From Gracilariopsis chorda (lineage: Eukaryota > Rhodophyta > Florideophyceae > Gracilariales > Gracilariaceae), in contig NBIV01000009.1 of assembly GCA_003194525.1 (NCBI GenBank), positions 526,250 to 590,249 of the forward strand: a DNA stretch of 64,000 nucleotides, written 5' to 3'. Made by a program: the position numbers and the translations under genes. The notes under the pieces were generated by a model. The model ran no database searches. It had not been told where the DNA came from and saw only the letters and a program-made list of their open reading frames with translations. Below, one piece after another: positions 32,426-42,740 of this stretch (within the stretch, counting starts at the first letter, position 1; the number at the start of each line of letters is the position of its first letter).

Positions 32426-35400
32426 TCAATGTGAATCTCGCAAAGTTCTCGCACTAACATTCCTGTCCTGATTATCTATGAATGTTTCCTGCACTGAACT
32501 CGCTGAGCCGTTGACTATTGACAGAGCTGGAGTAGATGGTGTAGAATGTATTGAACTAGCCCCTGCCACACCAGCATTCAGACTGCTTCCGTCTCCCATT
32601 CCATCACACCAAGACTTCACAGCGGCGATTGCCCGATCGAGTGCCTTTGCAGTGAATTCATGTCGGTGTTCGCCTCTAGAATACTCCAGCGCTTCCCGAA
32701 TAGGCATCCATTGCCGCCTTCTATTGCGCCCCACGGTAGTACCAAGCTCTTTGGCAAGAAGAACAACTGTTTGGAAAGCTGATTGCTTTTGTCCTTTGTC
32801 CACTTCAATCCATCCGAGGTTGGCTAATATTTCGTAACTTGAAACTCCCGCCTTCTCTCTTGCAATTCGAATCGTGGCGTCGATCTGAGTCTCGCCCTCG
32901 TTCTGACCACCCTTCGGGACAGCCCATGGATCGTCTGGCTCACGAGCAACCATCAATACCTGAATAGAATCAAAATCTCCCTCGCCTTCAACAAATCGTA
33001 TTGGTACCACACCGACAGCGACCTTGTCAACCATCTTAGTGTTACCCTTGATATTGATGACATATCGAGGTCGAGATCTGCTCCGCTTGGTTGGTTTCTT
33101 TGCTTCAACATGACTTTCTGAAGTAGGAAGGGCGCTTCCATTTGTGTCAGCCGGAAACTTGAGCAGTCCCTCCGAAGCTTCGTTATCCATGAAACTCGGG
33201 TCTTCAGGGCTAGGAACAAAGTCAAATTGTTCTTGGCTTCTCTCATCGGCATCACTGTCACTGCTACGGTTCTCAGCTTTCTTAGACTTTGATAATTCCT
33301 TCGCAGAAGGAGCAATAGAAACGGAGACGGGGGGTGACTTGGGCGCCGGAAAGCCTTTGTAGTAATGACCGTCTGACGCCATTCGCCACACCCACCTACC
33401 ATCATCGATAAGCTCGAATGCCTTGGATAAGCGCTTTCGCAGGTAAGCATCCCTGATAGGAACGATTACCTCAACGCGCCCCGTGAGATTCCTTGTTCGC
33501 CAGTCCGCTGAACCAATGAAATATTTACCCTCTCCACCGGCATGGAAGTAGTATACTCTGCGATGCTGCAGAAGCTGTCCGACCCAAGAGTAAACATTGA
33601 TGTTCTCACTCAAGCCCTTGATGCCTGGACGAATACGACAAGCAGCCCGGACAATAAGATCAATACGAACACCCGCTTGCGAAGCGTCATATAGTTCCTT
33701 AGTAATCTTCTTATCTGAGAGCCCATTCATCTGACAGGCAATTCTAGCCGGCTTCCCTTCCCTAGCGTTCTTGGCCTCCTGACGAATGAGGTGAATAAAC
33801 GTCTCGAGCATGTTAACAGGCGAAACTAGTAAACATCGATACTCGGTATTCTCAGAATACCCCGTAAGATGGTTGAAGACGTCCAGAACATCCGTACAGA
33901 TCTCCTTGTCTGATGTGAAGAGACAGTAGTCAGTGTATAGCTTAGCCGTCTTCGGGTTAAAGTTGCCCGTAGAGATATTGCAGTACGAGCACAAACTGCC
34001 ATCGCTTTCCTCTCGAACCACAAGCATAATCTTGCTGTGGACCTTAAGACCCATCATTCCATATGTGACGTTACACCCAGCAACCTGAAGCGCTCTAGCA
34101 TACTCCGAATTTTGAATCTCGTCGAAGGAGGCCTTAAGCTCTATAACCACACTGACTTCCTTACCATTCTTGGCAGCCCGAATAAGCGCGGCAACAATGG
34201 GAGAATTTCCACCGCCTCTGTACAAGACCGATTTAATAGATCGTACACGCGGGTCTCTCGCAGCGGCATGCAAGAAAAGTACGGCGGAATTTTCAAAGTT
34301 GTCTCTGGGATACTCGACCAAGATATCTTCTTTACGAATGATACCGAAGATAGCACCAGGGTCTGCAATGAGACGATTTTGCAAGCCTTTAAAGGGGGAA
34401 GGAACTCCAGGGTCTCTCATGACTTGTCTGAGCCAAGGCAAAGGGACAAAAGCAAGTGACATGCAGCTGGAAAGATCAAGGTACGGAGTGTCAACAACAT
34501 AGACATCGAGATCATCCAAACAAAGCTTGTTTACCAAAAGGTCGATCATTTGTTGAGGGGCATCGGTCATGACTTCAAGTCTGGTAGCCGGAGCCTGTCG
34601 TCGTCGATGGACCTCATCGACGATAAAGTCAAACAGGTCAGTCATGTCACTCAGGCTTTCATCCTCGATGGAAATCTTTGTATTCCTAGTGACTCGGAAC
34701 GGATAGGCGCCCATAACGATCATGGAATGACAGATGAGATTGAGGTTTGCAAGGCAGACATCCTCCGACGTGACAAATTTCAAACCTGATTCATCGATGG
34801 GAATGAGCCTGTTGTTAGACGGACACCGGAAAAGCACGGTTCTTCTGGCACCGTTTTTCGGGTTGAACAAACGCACGTAGATGTAGATGTCATGACTCTG
34901 GATTAACGGAAAAGGGTGCGTGGCATCGATGACGGTAGGCGTGAGCGCCGGACGAAGATTTTCCTTGAAGTAAGCCGTCATCTTTTCTTTCTGACTATCA
35001 TCAAGTTTGTCGCGACTTACAATCTCGATTCCGCGTTCGGCCAAGCGAGGTAAGAGGTCGGAGGTAAGACATTTGCTTTGTTTCTCCATAATAGTTCGAA
35101 GAGCGACGGTAAGGTCTTCCTCATACTTGGTCTTTGGTCTGACGTGTCGTCGAAGATTGATGGTGGCAGTTTTGAGGTCGTTAAGGTCGAGTTTGGGGAT
35201 TGAGCCCAGACGCTTTGCAAAGTGTTCATCCAGGGAGGAGGAGACGATGCAGAGGAATTTGAAGCGGTCGAGAAGTGGAACGGTAGGATCCATGGCCATA
35301 GAAAGGACCCGACACATCATGCTGAGCTCAGCAAACTCCTTTGAGAAGACAATATCGCTTTCCGCAAGCTCCTTTGACGGGAGCTTATCAAGCTCGGCGT

Positions 35401-35851
35401 GCGGAGTGTAGTGAACTCGTTCATCGAAGGGACAGATGATGCTTTGATAGGTATTCCCGTCTGGAGTTGTGACGATGGCCTTGGCGTTAAGGTCCATAGG
35501 CTGGGACGTAGAAGAGGGCAAGTCAGGGACGGGGAGATGAAGTAGAGGGTTCTTGAGATGGTTTTCATTGTTGAGACTGAGGGAGGAAAGAGAGGGAGGA
35601 CGCGGCATGTCTGGTTGGAGAGAAGGGTGTGAGGCGGCTAAGGCTGCGAAGACGGACTCTGCATCATTGCCCTTTGCACGCACGGCGAGTAGGGATGCGG
35701 AGTCAGTGCGGTTGTTTTCAGAATGTGTTTGTTTAGCACCATTCCATTGTTCAAAATTTGTGACGGGAGGTACGGTGACCGACGAGACGGATAGCGGACT
35801 GGCGGTAAATGCATTGTGCTGTTTACCGTTGTAATCAGAAGCTTTCTGCAT
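32426..35851 (-). CDS. ppk1: Polyphosphate kinase (PPK1 type) fused to a Nudix-like domain
   Basis: 1141 residues. After a serine-rich N-terminus (1-165), residues about 166-830 form a complete PPK1: N-terminal domain (PLLDRFKFLCIVSSSLDEHF, 192-211), head domain, and two phospholipase-D-like catalytic domains. The LKVHSKI motif gives H605, equivalent to the autophosphorylated histidine of bacterial PPK1. QHRRVYYF gives H763, and SADWRTRN follows. PPK1 makes polyphosphate reversibly from ATP. An acidic linker (840-925) leads to a Nudix-fold region (about 940-1075). Its box G981-x5-E987-x7-RIAREKAGV has isoleucine and lysine at two of the glutamate positions of REUxEExGU, so hydrolysis may be lost. 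Usual PPK1 length is about 700. PPK1 is patchy in eukaryotes but known in red algae and Dictyostelium. Confidence 0.92.
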   Translation of the reverse strand: MQKASDYNGKQHNAFTASPLSVSSVTVPPVTNFEQWNGAKQTHSENNRTDSASLLAVRAKGNDAESVFAALAASHPSLQPDMPRPPSLSSLSLNNENHLKNPLLHLPVPDLPSSTSQPMDLNAKAIVTTPDGNTYQSIICPFDERVHYTPHAELDKLPSKELAESDIVFSKEFAELSMMCRVLSMAMDPTVPLLDRFKFLCIVSSSLDEHFAKRLGSIPKLDLNDLKTATINLRRHVRPKTKYEEDLTVALRTIMEKQSKCLTSDLLPRLAERGIEIVSRDKLDDSQKEKMTAYFKENLRPALTPTVIDATHPFPLIQSHDIYIYVRLFNPKNGARRTVLFRCPSNNRLIPIDESGLKFVTSEDVCLANLNLICHSMIVMGAYPFRVTRNTKISIEDESLSDMTDLFDFIVDEVHRRRQAPATRLEVMTDAPQQMIDLLVNKLCLDDLDVYVVDTPYLDLSSCMSLAFVPLPWLRQVMRDPGVPSPFKGLQNRLIADPGAIFGIIRKEDILVEYPRDNFENSAVLFLHAAARDPRVRSIKSVLYRGGGNSPIVAALIRAAKNGKEVSVVIELKASFDEIQNSEYARALQVAGCNVTYGMMGLKVHSKIMLVVREESDGSLCSYCNISTGNFNPKTAKLYTDYCLFTSDKEICTDVLDVFNHLTGYSENTEYRCLLVSPVNMLETFIHLIRQEAKNAREGKPARIACQMNGLSDKKITKELYDASQAGVRIDLIVRAACRIRPGIKGLSENINVYSWVGQLLQHRRVYYFHAGGEGKYFIGSADWRTRNLTGRVEVIVPIRDAYLRKRLSKAFELIDDGRWVWRMASDGHYYKGFPAPKSPPVSVSIAPSAKELSKSKKAENRSSDSDADERSQEQFDFVPSPEDPSFMDNEASEGLLKFPADTNGSALPTSESHVEAKKPTKRSRSRPRYVINIKGNTKMVDKVAVGVVPIRFVEGEGDFDSIQVLMVAREPDDPWAVPKGGQNEGETQIDATIRIAREKAGVSSYEILANLGWIEVDKGQKQSAFQTVVLLAKELGTTVGRNRRRQWMPIREALEYSRGEHRHEFTAKALDRAIAAVKSWCDGMGDGSSLNAGVAGASSIHSTPSTPALSIVNGSASSVQETFIDNQDRNVSARTLRDSH

Positions 35852-36033
35852 GATTCCCGGGAAGAGGTGGAAGCAGCCGAGGAGGCAGGCGGCCGTGAAG
35901 AGGGCGGGGGAAAGAACAGGGGCGTGGCGTGACAGGGAAGGAGAAGGGGAGAGGGACGGATATGAACGGTGGTGACGGAAGTTCTTCTTGATATACGCAC
36001 GCGTGTACTACGGTGGGGAGGCGGTATCCACGC

Positions 36034-36041
36034 TTTTTATA
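36034..36041 (-). promoter_or_regulatory. Candidate TATA box for the PPK1-Nudix gene
   Basis: On the minus strand this reads TATAAAAA, 183 bp upstream of the start codon at 35851. The leader between them is GC-rich. Confidence 0.45.
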
Positions 36042-37738
36042 GGGCGCGGGGTAAAGGGTTGGACGCGGGGCGGAGATCGGGACGGGAGAGCTGTGTGGGG
36101 GTTGTGTTCCACAGCGGGCATGCAGGGCATGCGTCGCCACGGAGCGTGGGCGTGTGAAACGCGTGCCTGAAACGCCTTCAGCTTTTGAAACGCGCACCGA
36201 TTGGAAGTCGAGTGTGGACTATAGTCCTGGAGTTCACCTTGACGGTGCGAAAGGCTGGCGCGCCCCCTGCCAGTTGCGGCTTGGTCTGGTATCCTTGGTG
36301 AGGTTTAGATACAGTGCGCTCCAGCACAGAAAGGCCGCCCTTAAAACTGGTTGCTCCTTCTCACGCGCGATGAAAAGGTTGTTGTTGTTGTTGTTCTGAT
36401 GAAAAGGTGATAAACGCCTGTGCGGTCGACTTTCGCTGTGCGAGTTTACGTTCCGTTATTCATAGCTGCATGACTATTCATGACGCGCTAGATACAACTC
36501 GCTCATCTGCGTGCGGAGCACTTGACCTACGAGGGTAGCACTCAAGCGTCTGCCAGTGTTCTTCTCGTCAAATATCTACTCTGCTCTCGAGTGCGTGGCA
36601 CTGACGCCCAGTGGCAGCCGACACGCTGTCCGAATAACCAGTCCAATCACATGCGCGCAACGTCATCGCCACGGCCACTCATCGCTGCTCCCTCGTTTGA
36701 AAAAGCCGTAGTCTTCTGTACGCAACGTATTGCCTCTATGCCGTAGAGTTTCGCTGTCGTAGACCTACCAGGCTCGGCCTTCGCTCTTCTTAATTGCGCG
36801 CCCAGAAGGAAGCTCTGTCCGTTGGTTGGCGAACATCGGCGGAGCGACTGAATGAAAAAAACTGTTACATCTGGCCAATGAAAATGCATGACAACTTTGC
36901 AGCTTGCGGTATGATCACGCGCAAAGCATCCACCACACTGGAGAAACAAGTGCACTCCAGTTGCGAGCAGATACCTACACTTAAAAAAAGAATATCGTCA
37001 TACAACGCAATGAAGCACTCTCACCTCATTCATCCATCCGAATTCAGAAGGTGCTGTTGCCCCTCCCATGAATCGAACCCTACTGCAGAACTGGTTGAAC
37101 ATCATATAAGTTAGTTCCGTCCCGCAACTGCATTAAGGAAACGCACCACTAATCGCACCTGCTAGATTGCTACCCCTTTCCCTCCTGCACATGCATTTGC
37201 ACACCAACTTGGGACGGTGTTCATTGCCGCCCACAAACACGAGCGATTGTCGTGGAACACATGAACGGCAAGTCAAACCGTCCCACTCGGTATCGTCACG
37301 GTTTGTACGAAGGGTAGTTCTGGACTCTACAAAAACCTGCTTACAACAACATCAAATCTTACAAAAAGGTTTAAAACTTTCATCAAAAAAGATAAATATC
37401 TACTCCTACAGTACTGTGGCAGTAGTACTCCCGTACAAAGCCAAAGCCCCATTTTCAGTTTTGAGAAATGAATTGGCGTAGATGTCGCCGTCGTCATCAC
37501 CCGCCAAATCACCATTTTGGGATCCCCCCCAGAAACTCCAGGCGTTGCTAATTCCGACGCACACCACCTGCTCCGTCGCGCATCCGCATCCATCAACGTT
37601 CATTCCGTCCATTCTCACGCTCCTCTCACACCCCCCTTCCAATCCAACTTTCCACAATCGCTTACCGGAGGAACGCTATATTTGATCTTCAACCTCTCAC
37701 CACCAATTTTCAGCTTCCTACACGCACCCACTCGTATC
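36042..37738. other. Intergenic region between divergent genes
   Basis: It separates the PPK1-Nudix gene (minus) from the CCDC137-like gene (plus). There is a short GTT run near 36378. No gene or RNA is recognised. A T-arm-like ATCGAACCC near 37070 is not part of a full tRNA. Confidence 0.45.
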
Positions 37739-38533
37739 ATGCCTCTCGTAGTCGCCGCAGGAATAAGTCCACCTTCTGTCCAACCTTCAGCTTACTCCAC
37801 TGCCTCTGGAAACAAACCTACGCCCCAGAGTGATACAAACAGCCAGCCACGCCCAGCAAAACGAAAGCGAAAACGTCCACGCACCCTGAGAGGAAAGAGA
37901 CGCGTCGTCCTAAAAGAAGAACAAATGCCCGATCATCGAACTCGAAGTAATGGAAAACTACGAAATTTCGACATGGACATATCTACCGATGTGCCCGAAA
38001 ACGGCGAAAGCATGTCAAGAAAGCAACGCGAATTTGTAATGCGTTTACAGAGAATGAAACAGAACGCCGGGAAACCTGCAAACAAACCGGCTTCCAAAAG
38101 AGCCGCAAACAAACATCAACTGGCCATCAAACCCGGTGAAACACGTCAACAATTCATGGACAGAGTTGGAGAGCACAATAGAAAACAACTCCTGCAAATC
38201 GCCAGAGAGGATAATCGTCAACGATTAAAGAAACGTGCATATTATGAACGTCGACTTGAGCGTATGGAAAGAAAGAAGAAACGAAGACGCGGTGAACTTA
38301 GTGACAGCGATGTGGAACATGATAGTGCAGAACATGTTTCCACAGCACACGGTGTAAGTCTTAGTCAATTGCCAATGTACTGGCAGGACATTGTACGCAA
38401 CAATGGTCGTCCTGTGTCGAAAAAGAAACGTAATCGCGACTTGAAACGGAGTGAGGTCAAGTTTGGGGACCAAGCTGAGCGGCCTCCCAAACTTGAAAAG
38501 GTCGCCATTAGACACGGAAAGGCTAGGAGTTGA
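37739..38533 (+). CDS. CCDC137-like basic nuclear protein
   Basis: The frame is open from 37517. I choose the methionine at 37739 (MPLVVAAGI), which gives 264 residues and drops a low-complexity lead. The protein is very basic with repeated KKRKR/KRKRPR clusters (about 45-65 and 195-205), a long charged helix (MSRKQREFVMRLQRMKQN; FMDRVGEHNRKQLLQIARED), and a C-terminal VKFGDQAERPPKLEKVAI. The C-terminal VKFG...PP.L signature and the basic helical body match the CCDC137/RaRF family, which are nucleolar and chromosome-periphery proteins. The function in algae is unknown. The family call rests mainly on the C-terminal motif. Confidence 0.6.
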   Translation: MPLVVAAGISPPSVQPSAYSTASGNKPTPQSDTNSQPRPAKRKRKRPRTLRGKRRVVLKEEQMPDHRTRSNGKLRNFDMDISTDVPENGESMSRKQREFVMRLQRMKQNAGKPANKPASKRAANKHQLAIKPGETRQQFMDRVGEHNRKQLLQIAREDNRQRLKKRAYYERRLERMERKKKRRRGELSDSDVEHDSAEHVSTAHGVSLSQLPMYWQDIVRNNGRPVSKKKRNRDLKRSEVKFGDQAERPPKLEKVAIRHGKARS

Positions 38534-39212
38534 GCGTATAGCACTGGTGATATGCGAAATTAGCCTTCCATCTCACTGTTGACACGACTGTGTTGTAAAG
38601 CACTTGGAGATGATTACAAGAAGCCCGTGGTACACTGGCATTGTATCTGCGCGTCAAGACGCAATCAGTGATATTAAAACACGAAGTCTTGGTTGTGCTC
38701 CTTCCCTGCTAAGGAGGGCGGAAATGTGATTTACGATTCATTCAGTATCTTATGTTGGCTGCGGCGTACAGGAAAGTGAAACAAATGTAGGCGTAATTAC
38801 CTAACCTAATCGGGGAGTTGAAGATGTTTTTCAATGCATCTGGGCGACGGCACGTTTGTTGGAGCCCTTCAATGCTGACAATATCCCTAGCAATGAGCAA
38901 TACAAACAATATGCGGATTAATACAAGAGTAAAACGGTTGGAGAAGAACAGACACAACGACGATCAAAGCCAATTTTCGCTCGTATGTAGCCTGATTCCA
39001 CGGCGTTTCGACAGGTTGAGGAAGTGTGTGTGAAAAGTCAAAAGGACGGAGGAGGGGAGGGTTATGGTTACGATGGGAGTGAAACGCATGCAGAAGGGGA
39101 GTATAAGAGTTGAGAAACGCAGTAGGGCGTGAGCGAGAACGCAAAAAGAAGGACGCATGCAAAGTGAACTGTGCAAATGATTGCTCCAAACAGATTGGAC
39201 AGCAAGAGCGAG
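38534..39212. other. Convergent spacer
   Basis: It lies between the 3' ends of the CCDC137-like gene and the R-SNARE gene. No further gene recognised. Confidence 0.5.
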
Positions 39213-39899
39213 CTACTTTGTTGCCTTGACAATGCCACCGATAATAGCGGCGGCAATGATGAGAACAAGAAGAATGATGGCAATAGTCCATTTGGTGTTC
39301 TTCCACCACATTTTGTCCTTTGCTCGATGCGCGGATCTTTGAAAACCGGTGGCCTCGTTCTTCATAGTATCCGATTGATCGAGCAATGTCTCAATGTTCT
39401 CTTGGTTTCGAAGCACCGACTCTATATTATTCTGCATAGCACCTTTAACCTCCTCAACCTGAAGTGTAACGGATGCGACCTTGTCGACGTTGCGTGCGTG
39501 GTTATACTTGTCACACAGTTGAGCTAGCATCTGTTTGGCGGAACGTGATAAGGATGAGTGTCTAGCGCCGGCAACGTCGGTACGGAAGGTTTGGTCAAAC
39601 TCGTTTCGAAGCTCGCCCAGAAAGCGGAAAGCGGTGCGTTGCTGGTAGTCGCGCGCGCACACAACGAGGTAAAGACATACTGGGTCGGAGTCGTAGTGGA
39701 TACTTCCCACCTCGCGATCAGTTATTGTTAGACGGGTGTGTTCGCCGATACGGGCGGAGTGTAGAACCTTGTCGAGTTTGTCGTGGAAAAGTTTTGCTGG
39801 AAGTTGTCTCGACGGGGTTGCGGAGTATTGCGCTATGGGAACGCGGTCAACGAGACGGGCTACGGCGACGAAGCGCACATTGGGGAGGTCGTCCTGCAT
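39213..39899 (-). CDS. Longin R-SNARE, VAMP7-like
   Basis: 228 residues from the methionine at 39899 (MQDDLPNVRFVAVAR), where the longin domain begins. The frame stays open to 40361, but the extra residues are proline- and cysteine-rich noise. Residues 1-115 are the longin domain. About 130-190 form the SNARE helix, with the zero-layer arginine in ESVLRNQENIETLLDQSD. A basic-tryptophan juxtamembrane stretch (KDKMWWKNTKW) precedes one C-terminal transmembrane helix (IAIILLVLIIAAAIIGGIV). This is the full VAMP7/VAMP72 layout; such proteins drive vesicle fusion with endolysosomal or plasma membranes. On the minus strand, ATATG-GTAAGTG at 39976-39982 looks like a splice donor, so the 5' untranslated region may contain a short intron. 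Confidence 0.92.
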   Translation of the reverse strand: MQDDLPNVRFVAVARLVDRVPIAQYSATPSRQLPAKLFHDKLDKVLHSARIGEHTRLTITDREVGSIHYDSDPVCLYLVVCARDYQQRTAFRFLGELRNEFDQTFRTDVAGARHSSLSRSAKQMLAQLCDKYNHARNVDKVASVTLQVEEVKGAMQNNIESVLRNQENIETLLDQSDTMKNEATGFQRSAHRAKDKMWWKNTKWTIAIILLVLIIAAAIIGGIVKATK

Positions 39900-40693
39900 T
39901 TTTGGTCGAGGGGATGACGGCGGTACTTGTGTCAGTGGCGGGTTCACTCTAGTTGCGGAGGTGGTGTTGTGAAAGCACTTACCATATCGACGGGCGAAGA
40001 AGGCGGAGGTAAGCGAGGTTAGTGCGGGGAGGTTGCACAGCAAGGTGTGCAAAGGGGAGGAGTAAGCTGGGAGGGGCAGGCGGTAGAAGGGCAGGGGTCG
40101 CGGGTGGGGTGGGGGGCGGGGCGCCGGAGAAAGGAAGGCACTGGCGCGAGATGAGCAACAGCAGCAACCACAGGAGCAGGACTTGCGAGAGCGGGAGGAC
40201 GGCGAAGGGAAAGCGTAGCGCGGTGGTGGGAGGCTACAAGCGACGTGGTTTGAACGGCAACGGGACAGCGGCGTGCAGAAGGCGGCGTCGCAGACGTGCG
40301 CGCTGCGGCGGAGAGCGCCGCACAGGAAAGATTTAAACTGCGAATTTGTGCAGGGCGCCACACGGGTGGCAGCAGCACTGCGCGAACATGGACGTGCCCT
40401 TGCTGGCGCGTGCTCATTGGCGCCGCCAAGCCCCGTGCCACCGCGTGCTTAGTTGGCGAGGGCCCCCTTCCTTCCGTCATCATCAAGTCCGTGAGATACG
40501 ATGAAGGGTCAGGATATGAACCCTCTTTAACTCTCCTTCCTGCCATCGCTTGCCATTTGCACCCCCAAAGCAGTACCTGTTCCGCTTTATCAGCTACACT
40601 CTTACTTGTCTAGTACCCATGCCTTTGTGCTTCTTCTGTCCTTCCGTCTATACCCATCCCCCCTCTCCAACCTGCCATTATCTGCATCCCTAC
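39900..40693. other. R-SNARE upstream region and spacer
   Basis: GC-rich, with a donor-like GTAAGTG on the minus strand (39976-39982) that could start a 5'-UTR intron ending before the R-SNARE start codon. The open frames here are by-products of the high GC content. Confidence 0.4.
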
Positions 40694-41800
40694 TCACCCC
40701 TGTTCAACGCGTCCAGCCCTCGGTGCGAGCACCTTGAGAAAATCTGTAGCAAAGCATCCACGTTCCGTCAGCACAGTGTGCACCTTTTGCAGCGCCACAC
40801 GATCGTACGCCGGTGCAACGATCGAAATCGCCTCTCTTCCCCGATCTTCCCGACATTCATCGTACTTCCAGGTAGACCCCGGATGTCTCCCCATCCTCGT
40901 CATAACGTTCATCGCCGCGCTACCCTCCGCGGTAATCGTGTGCGTTCCACCGACAACCATCACCGGAATCCCTGCGCGCCACGCCCCCGCACACACCAGA
41001 GCCGACCCGTGCATGCAGAGTGCATCCTCCTCCGCTAGCATTCCAACAGCGCGTACAATAGCCACATCGCTCTCTTTTGCCGCGCTTTCAACATTCGCGT
41101 CCAAAACAGTTGACGCATGAATACCAAGCTTTTCAAGTCTCAACTTCATTTTCTCCGCGCTTTCTTCCATGTCCTCATACGCCACAACAATCGTAACCTC
41201 AACATTCACGCCTTCTGCCATTGCCTGATCAATTCCATATTCAATCACCCCCGCCTCCTCCTCAGCTAGAATCAGAATGTGACAGACATCTCCATCAGCC
41301 GTTAAACACGATGCAAGACTTTCCAAAAGTCCCCCTTCCAACGAACACACCTGCGTAACAAGATTCTCAATCCGATTTTGAACCGTCCCAAATTCGTCCG
41401 AGTCTCCAACAGCAACGATGTCGAAAATCGCCGATGCTAAAGATTCCACAATACATTTCTCTTGCACTCTCTTGCTGATCTCTTCACAAAGTTCTATAAC
41501 GGCCGCTCTAGCATCAGTGCTTTGCAGCACCGCCACGCGCAACAGCTTCACCACACCTTCCGCCAAACTGAATTCGTCAAAGCTTCCGCTTTCATATTGT
41601 CGAAGGAGTTCCTGCGTTGTTTTCAAAAGCGCGTCCGACAGTGACAGACCCTTTTCGCCTACCGACTCTTCGTCGCTGCTTGACGTCATTTTGTACCGAT
41701 CGTGATCTGGCTTGACGACCACTCCCGACCGGAAAGCGTTTCTAATCGTTGGGATACTCCTCCACCTCTCGCATGTATCAAATACACGCTCCAGAGACAT
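40694..41800 (-). CDS. eIF2B regulatory subunit, beta-like
   Basis: 368 residues. The N-terminal half is helical (about 50-160), followed by a Rossmann-like half with the eIF2B alpha/beta/delta pattern: CHILILAEEEAG, VEVTIVVAYEDMEESAEKM, LGIHASTVLDANVESAAKES, the VGMLAEEDALCMHGSALVC loop and AGIPVMVVGGTHTI. The C-terminus (APAYDRVALQKVHTVLTERG then TDFLKVL) corresponds to the YDYVPPELV...SYxYRLL end of the beta subunit. eIF2B is the guanine-nucleotide exchange factor of eIF2 in translation initiation; alpha, beta and delta form its regulatory core. The protein is divergent, and the classical NPxxG-type motif is not clear, so delta or an eIF2B-related protein remains possible. Confidence 0.75.
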   Translation of the reverse strand: MSLERVFDTCERWRSIPTIRNAFRSGVVVKPDHDRYKMTSSSDEESVGEKGLSLSDALLKTTQELLRQYESGSFDEFSLAEGVVKLLRVAVLQSTDARAAVIELCEEISKRVQEKCIVESLASAIFDIVAVGDSDEFGTVQNRIENLVTQVCSLEGGLLESLASCLTADGDVCHILILAEEEAGVIEYGIDQAMAEGVNVEVTIVVAYEDMEESAEKMKLRLEKLGIHASTVLDANVESAAKESDVAIVRAVGMLAEEDALCMHGSALVCAGAWRAGIPVMVVGGTHTITAEGSAAMNVMTRMGRHPGSTWKYDECREDRGREAISIVAPAYDRVALQKVHTVLTERGCFATDFLKVLAPRAGRVEQG

Positions 41801-42664
41801 GACACCAAAATATTGCTTTTCTAGCTAGGGTTTTGATAAATGAATATCAATTGACGTTCAAAGTTTAACCTGCAAACCTAAAAGCGCGCCTCATACGAGT
41901 TGAAAGTTACGTAGATTACAAAACTTTCGCTTGTGCCACTCGTCGATGATTTACATCACATACTACACGTAGTGTTCTCGTTACTCTCGCTATAAAGTTA
42001 GGGTCTGCGCTTTCATGGTAAGGTTGTATCCTTAAAACCTCTTTCAGGACTCTTGGGAAAGCAAAGAACTCGTCTAACGCAAATTGCCTGCCGGCGGAAT
42101 CATGTAAGATGCTGTGTTCCGAAAAAAAAAAAAACACTCTGACATTCCGACAGCCTCTCGGTATTTAGGGGGCTTTTCAAATCCGCAAGTTTTATCTCAG
42201 TTGTTCCGCTCAGTTGGTGTCGCCGTGAAGCCGTGGTTACCAGAGTTGTCCATAGGGCTTGCCGTACGGGTAGCAACTGCAAAAATTTCGGAAGGGTTAG
42301 GCTGTGCAACGAGCATCAACAGTCACCCCGTTTGTCTTGTTGTGGAGAAATGTCACAAAGAAGGATACCTGTTTCGAGGTTGCATCAATATAAGGTCAAA
42401 AAGAGAGAGAAGTTAACCAAAGCCAGCCAGTGACGCGAGTGTACCGTGAAAAATGAAAGCCTAGATGTTTCTTGGAGTATAAGAAGCCGAAATGATTCAA
42501 GAGGATCAAAAAGGCCTACAAGAATTGGACACTCATCTAAAGCTACCAAAGGTGGACGTTTTAATCTAGGGCACTCTTACGCAAAAAGTTACAGGGGTGA
42601 AGGGTAACTCTCCTAGTCTCTATCGTAGATTTGTGATTTGACGTGTACCCGCCAGTATTCGAGA
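41801..42664. other. Spacer upstream of the eIF2B-like gene
   Basis: No gene recognised. It has a 13-base A run near 42121. The first 100 bases should hold the minus-strand promoter of the eIF2B-like gene. Confidence 0.4.
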
Positions 42665-42740
42665 AGACGTGGTACATGTATGTACGTATGTATGCTTGCG
42701 GGCGCACGCTACTCATTCCGAAGGCATCGTAGGAGTTCTT
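42665..42740 (+). repeat. GT-rich/ATTCCG dispersed repeat, copy 4
   Basis: GTACATGTATGTACGTATGT, then GGGCGCACGCTACTCATTCC. The succession and the GCACGCTACT word are shared with the copy at 43631. Confidence 0.6.

Noticed and set aside
37055-37110. Possible tRNA T-arm (ATCGAACCC)
   Set aside because: The stems do not pair and there is no cloverleaf.
39900-40361. N-terminal extension of the R-SNARE frame
   Set aside because: The longin domain begins at the internal methionine at 39899, and the extension is proline/cysteine-rich without similarity to SNAREs.
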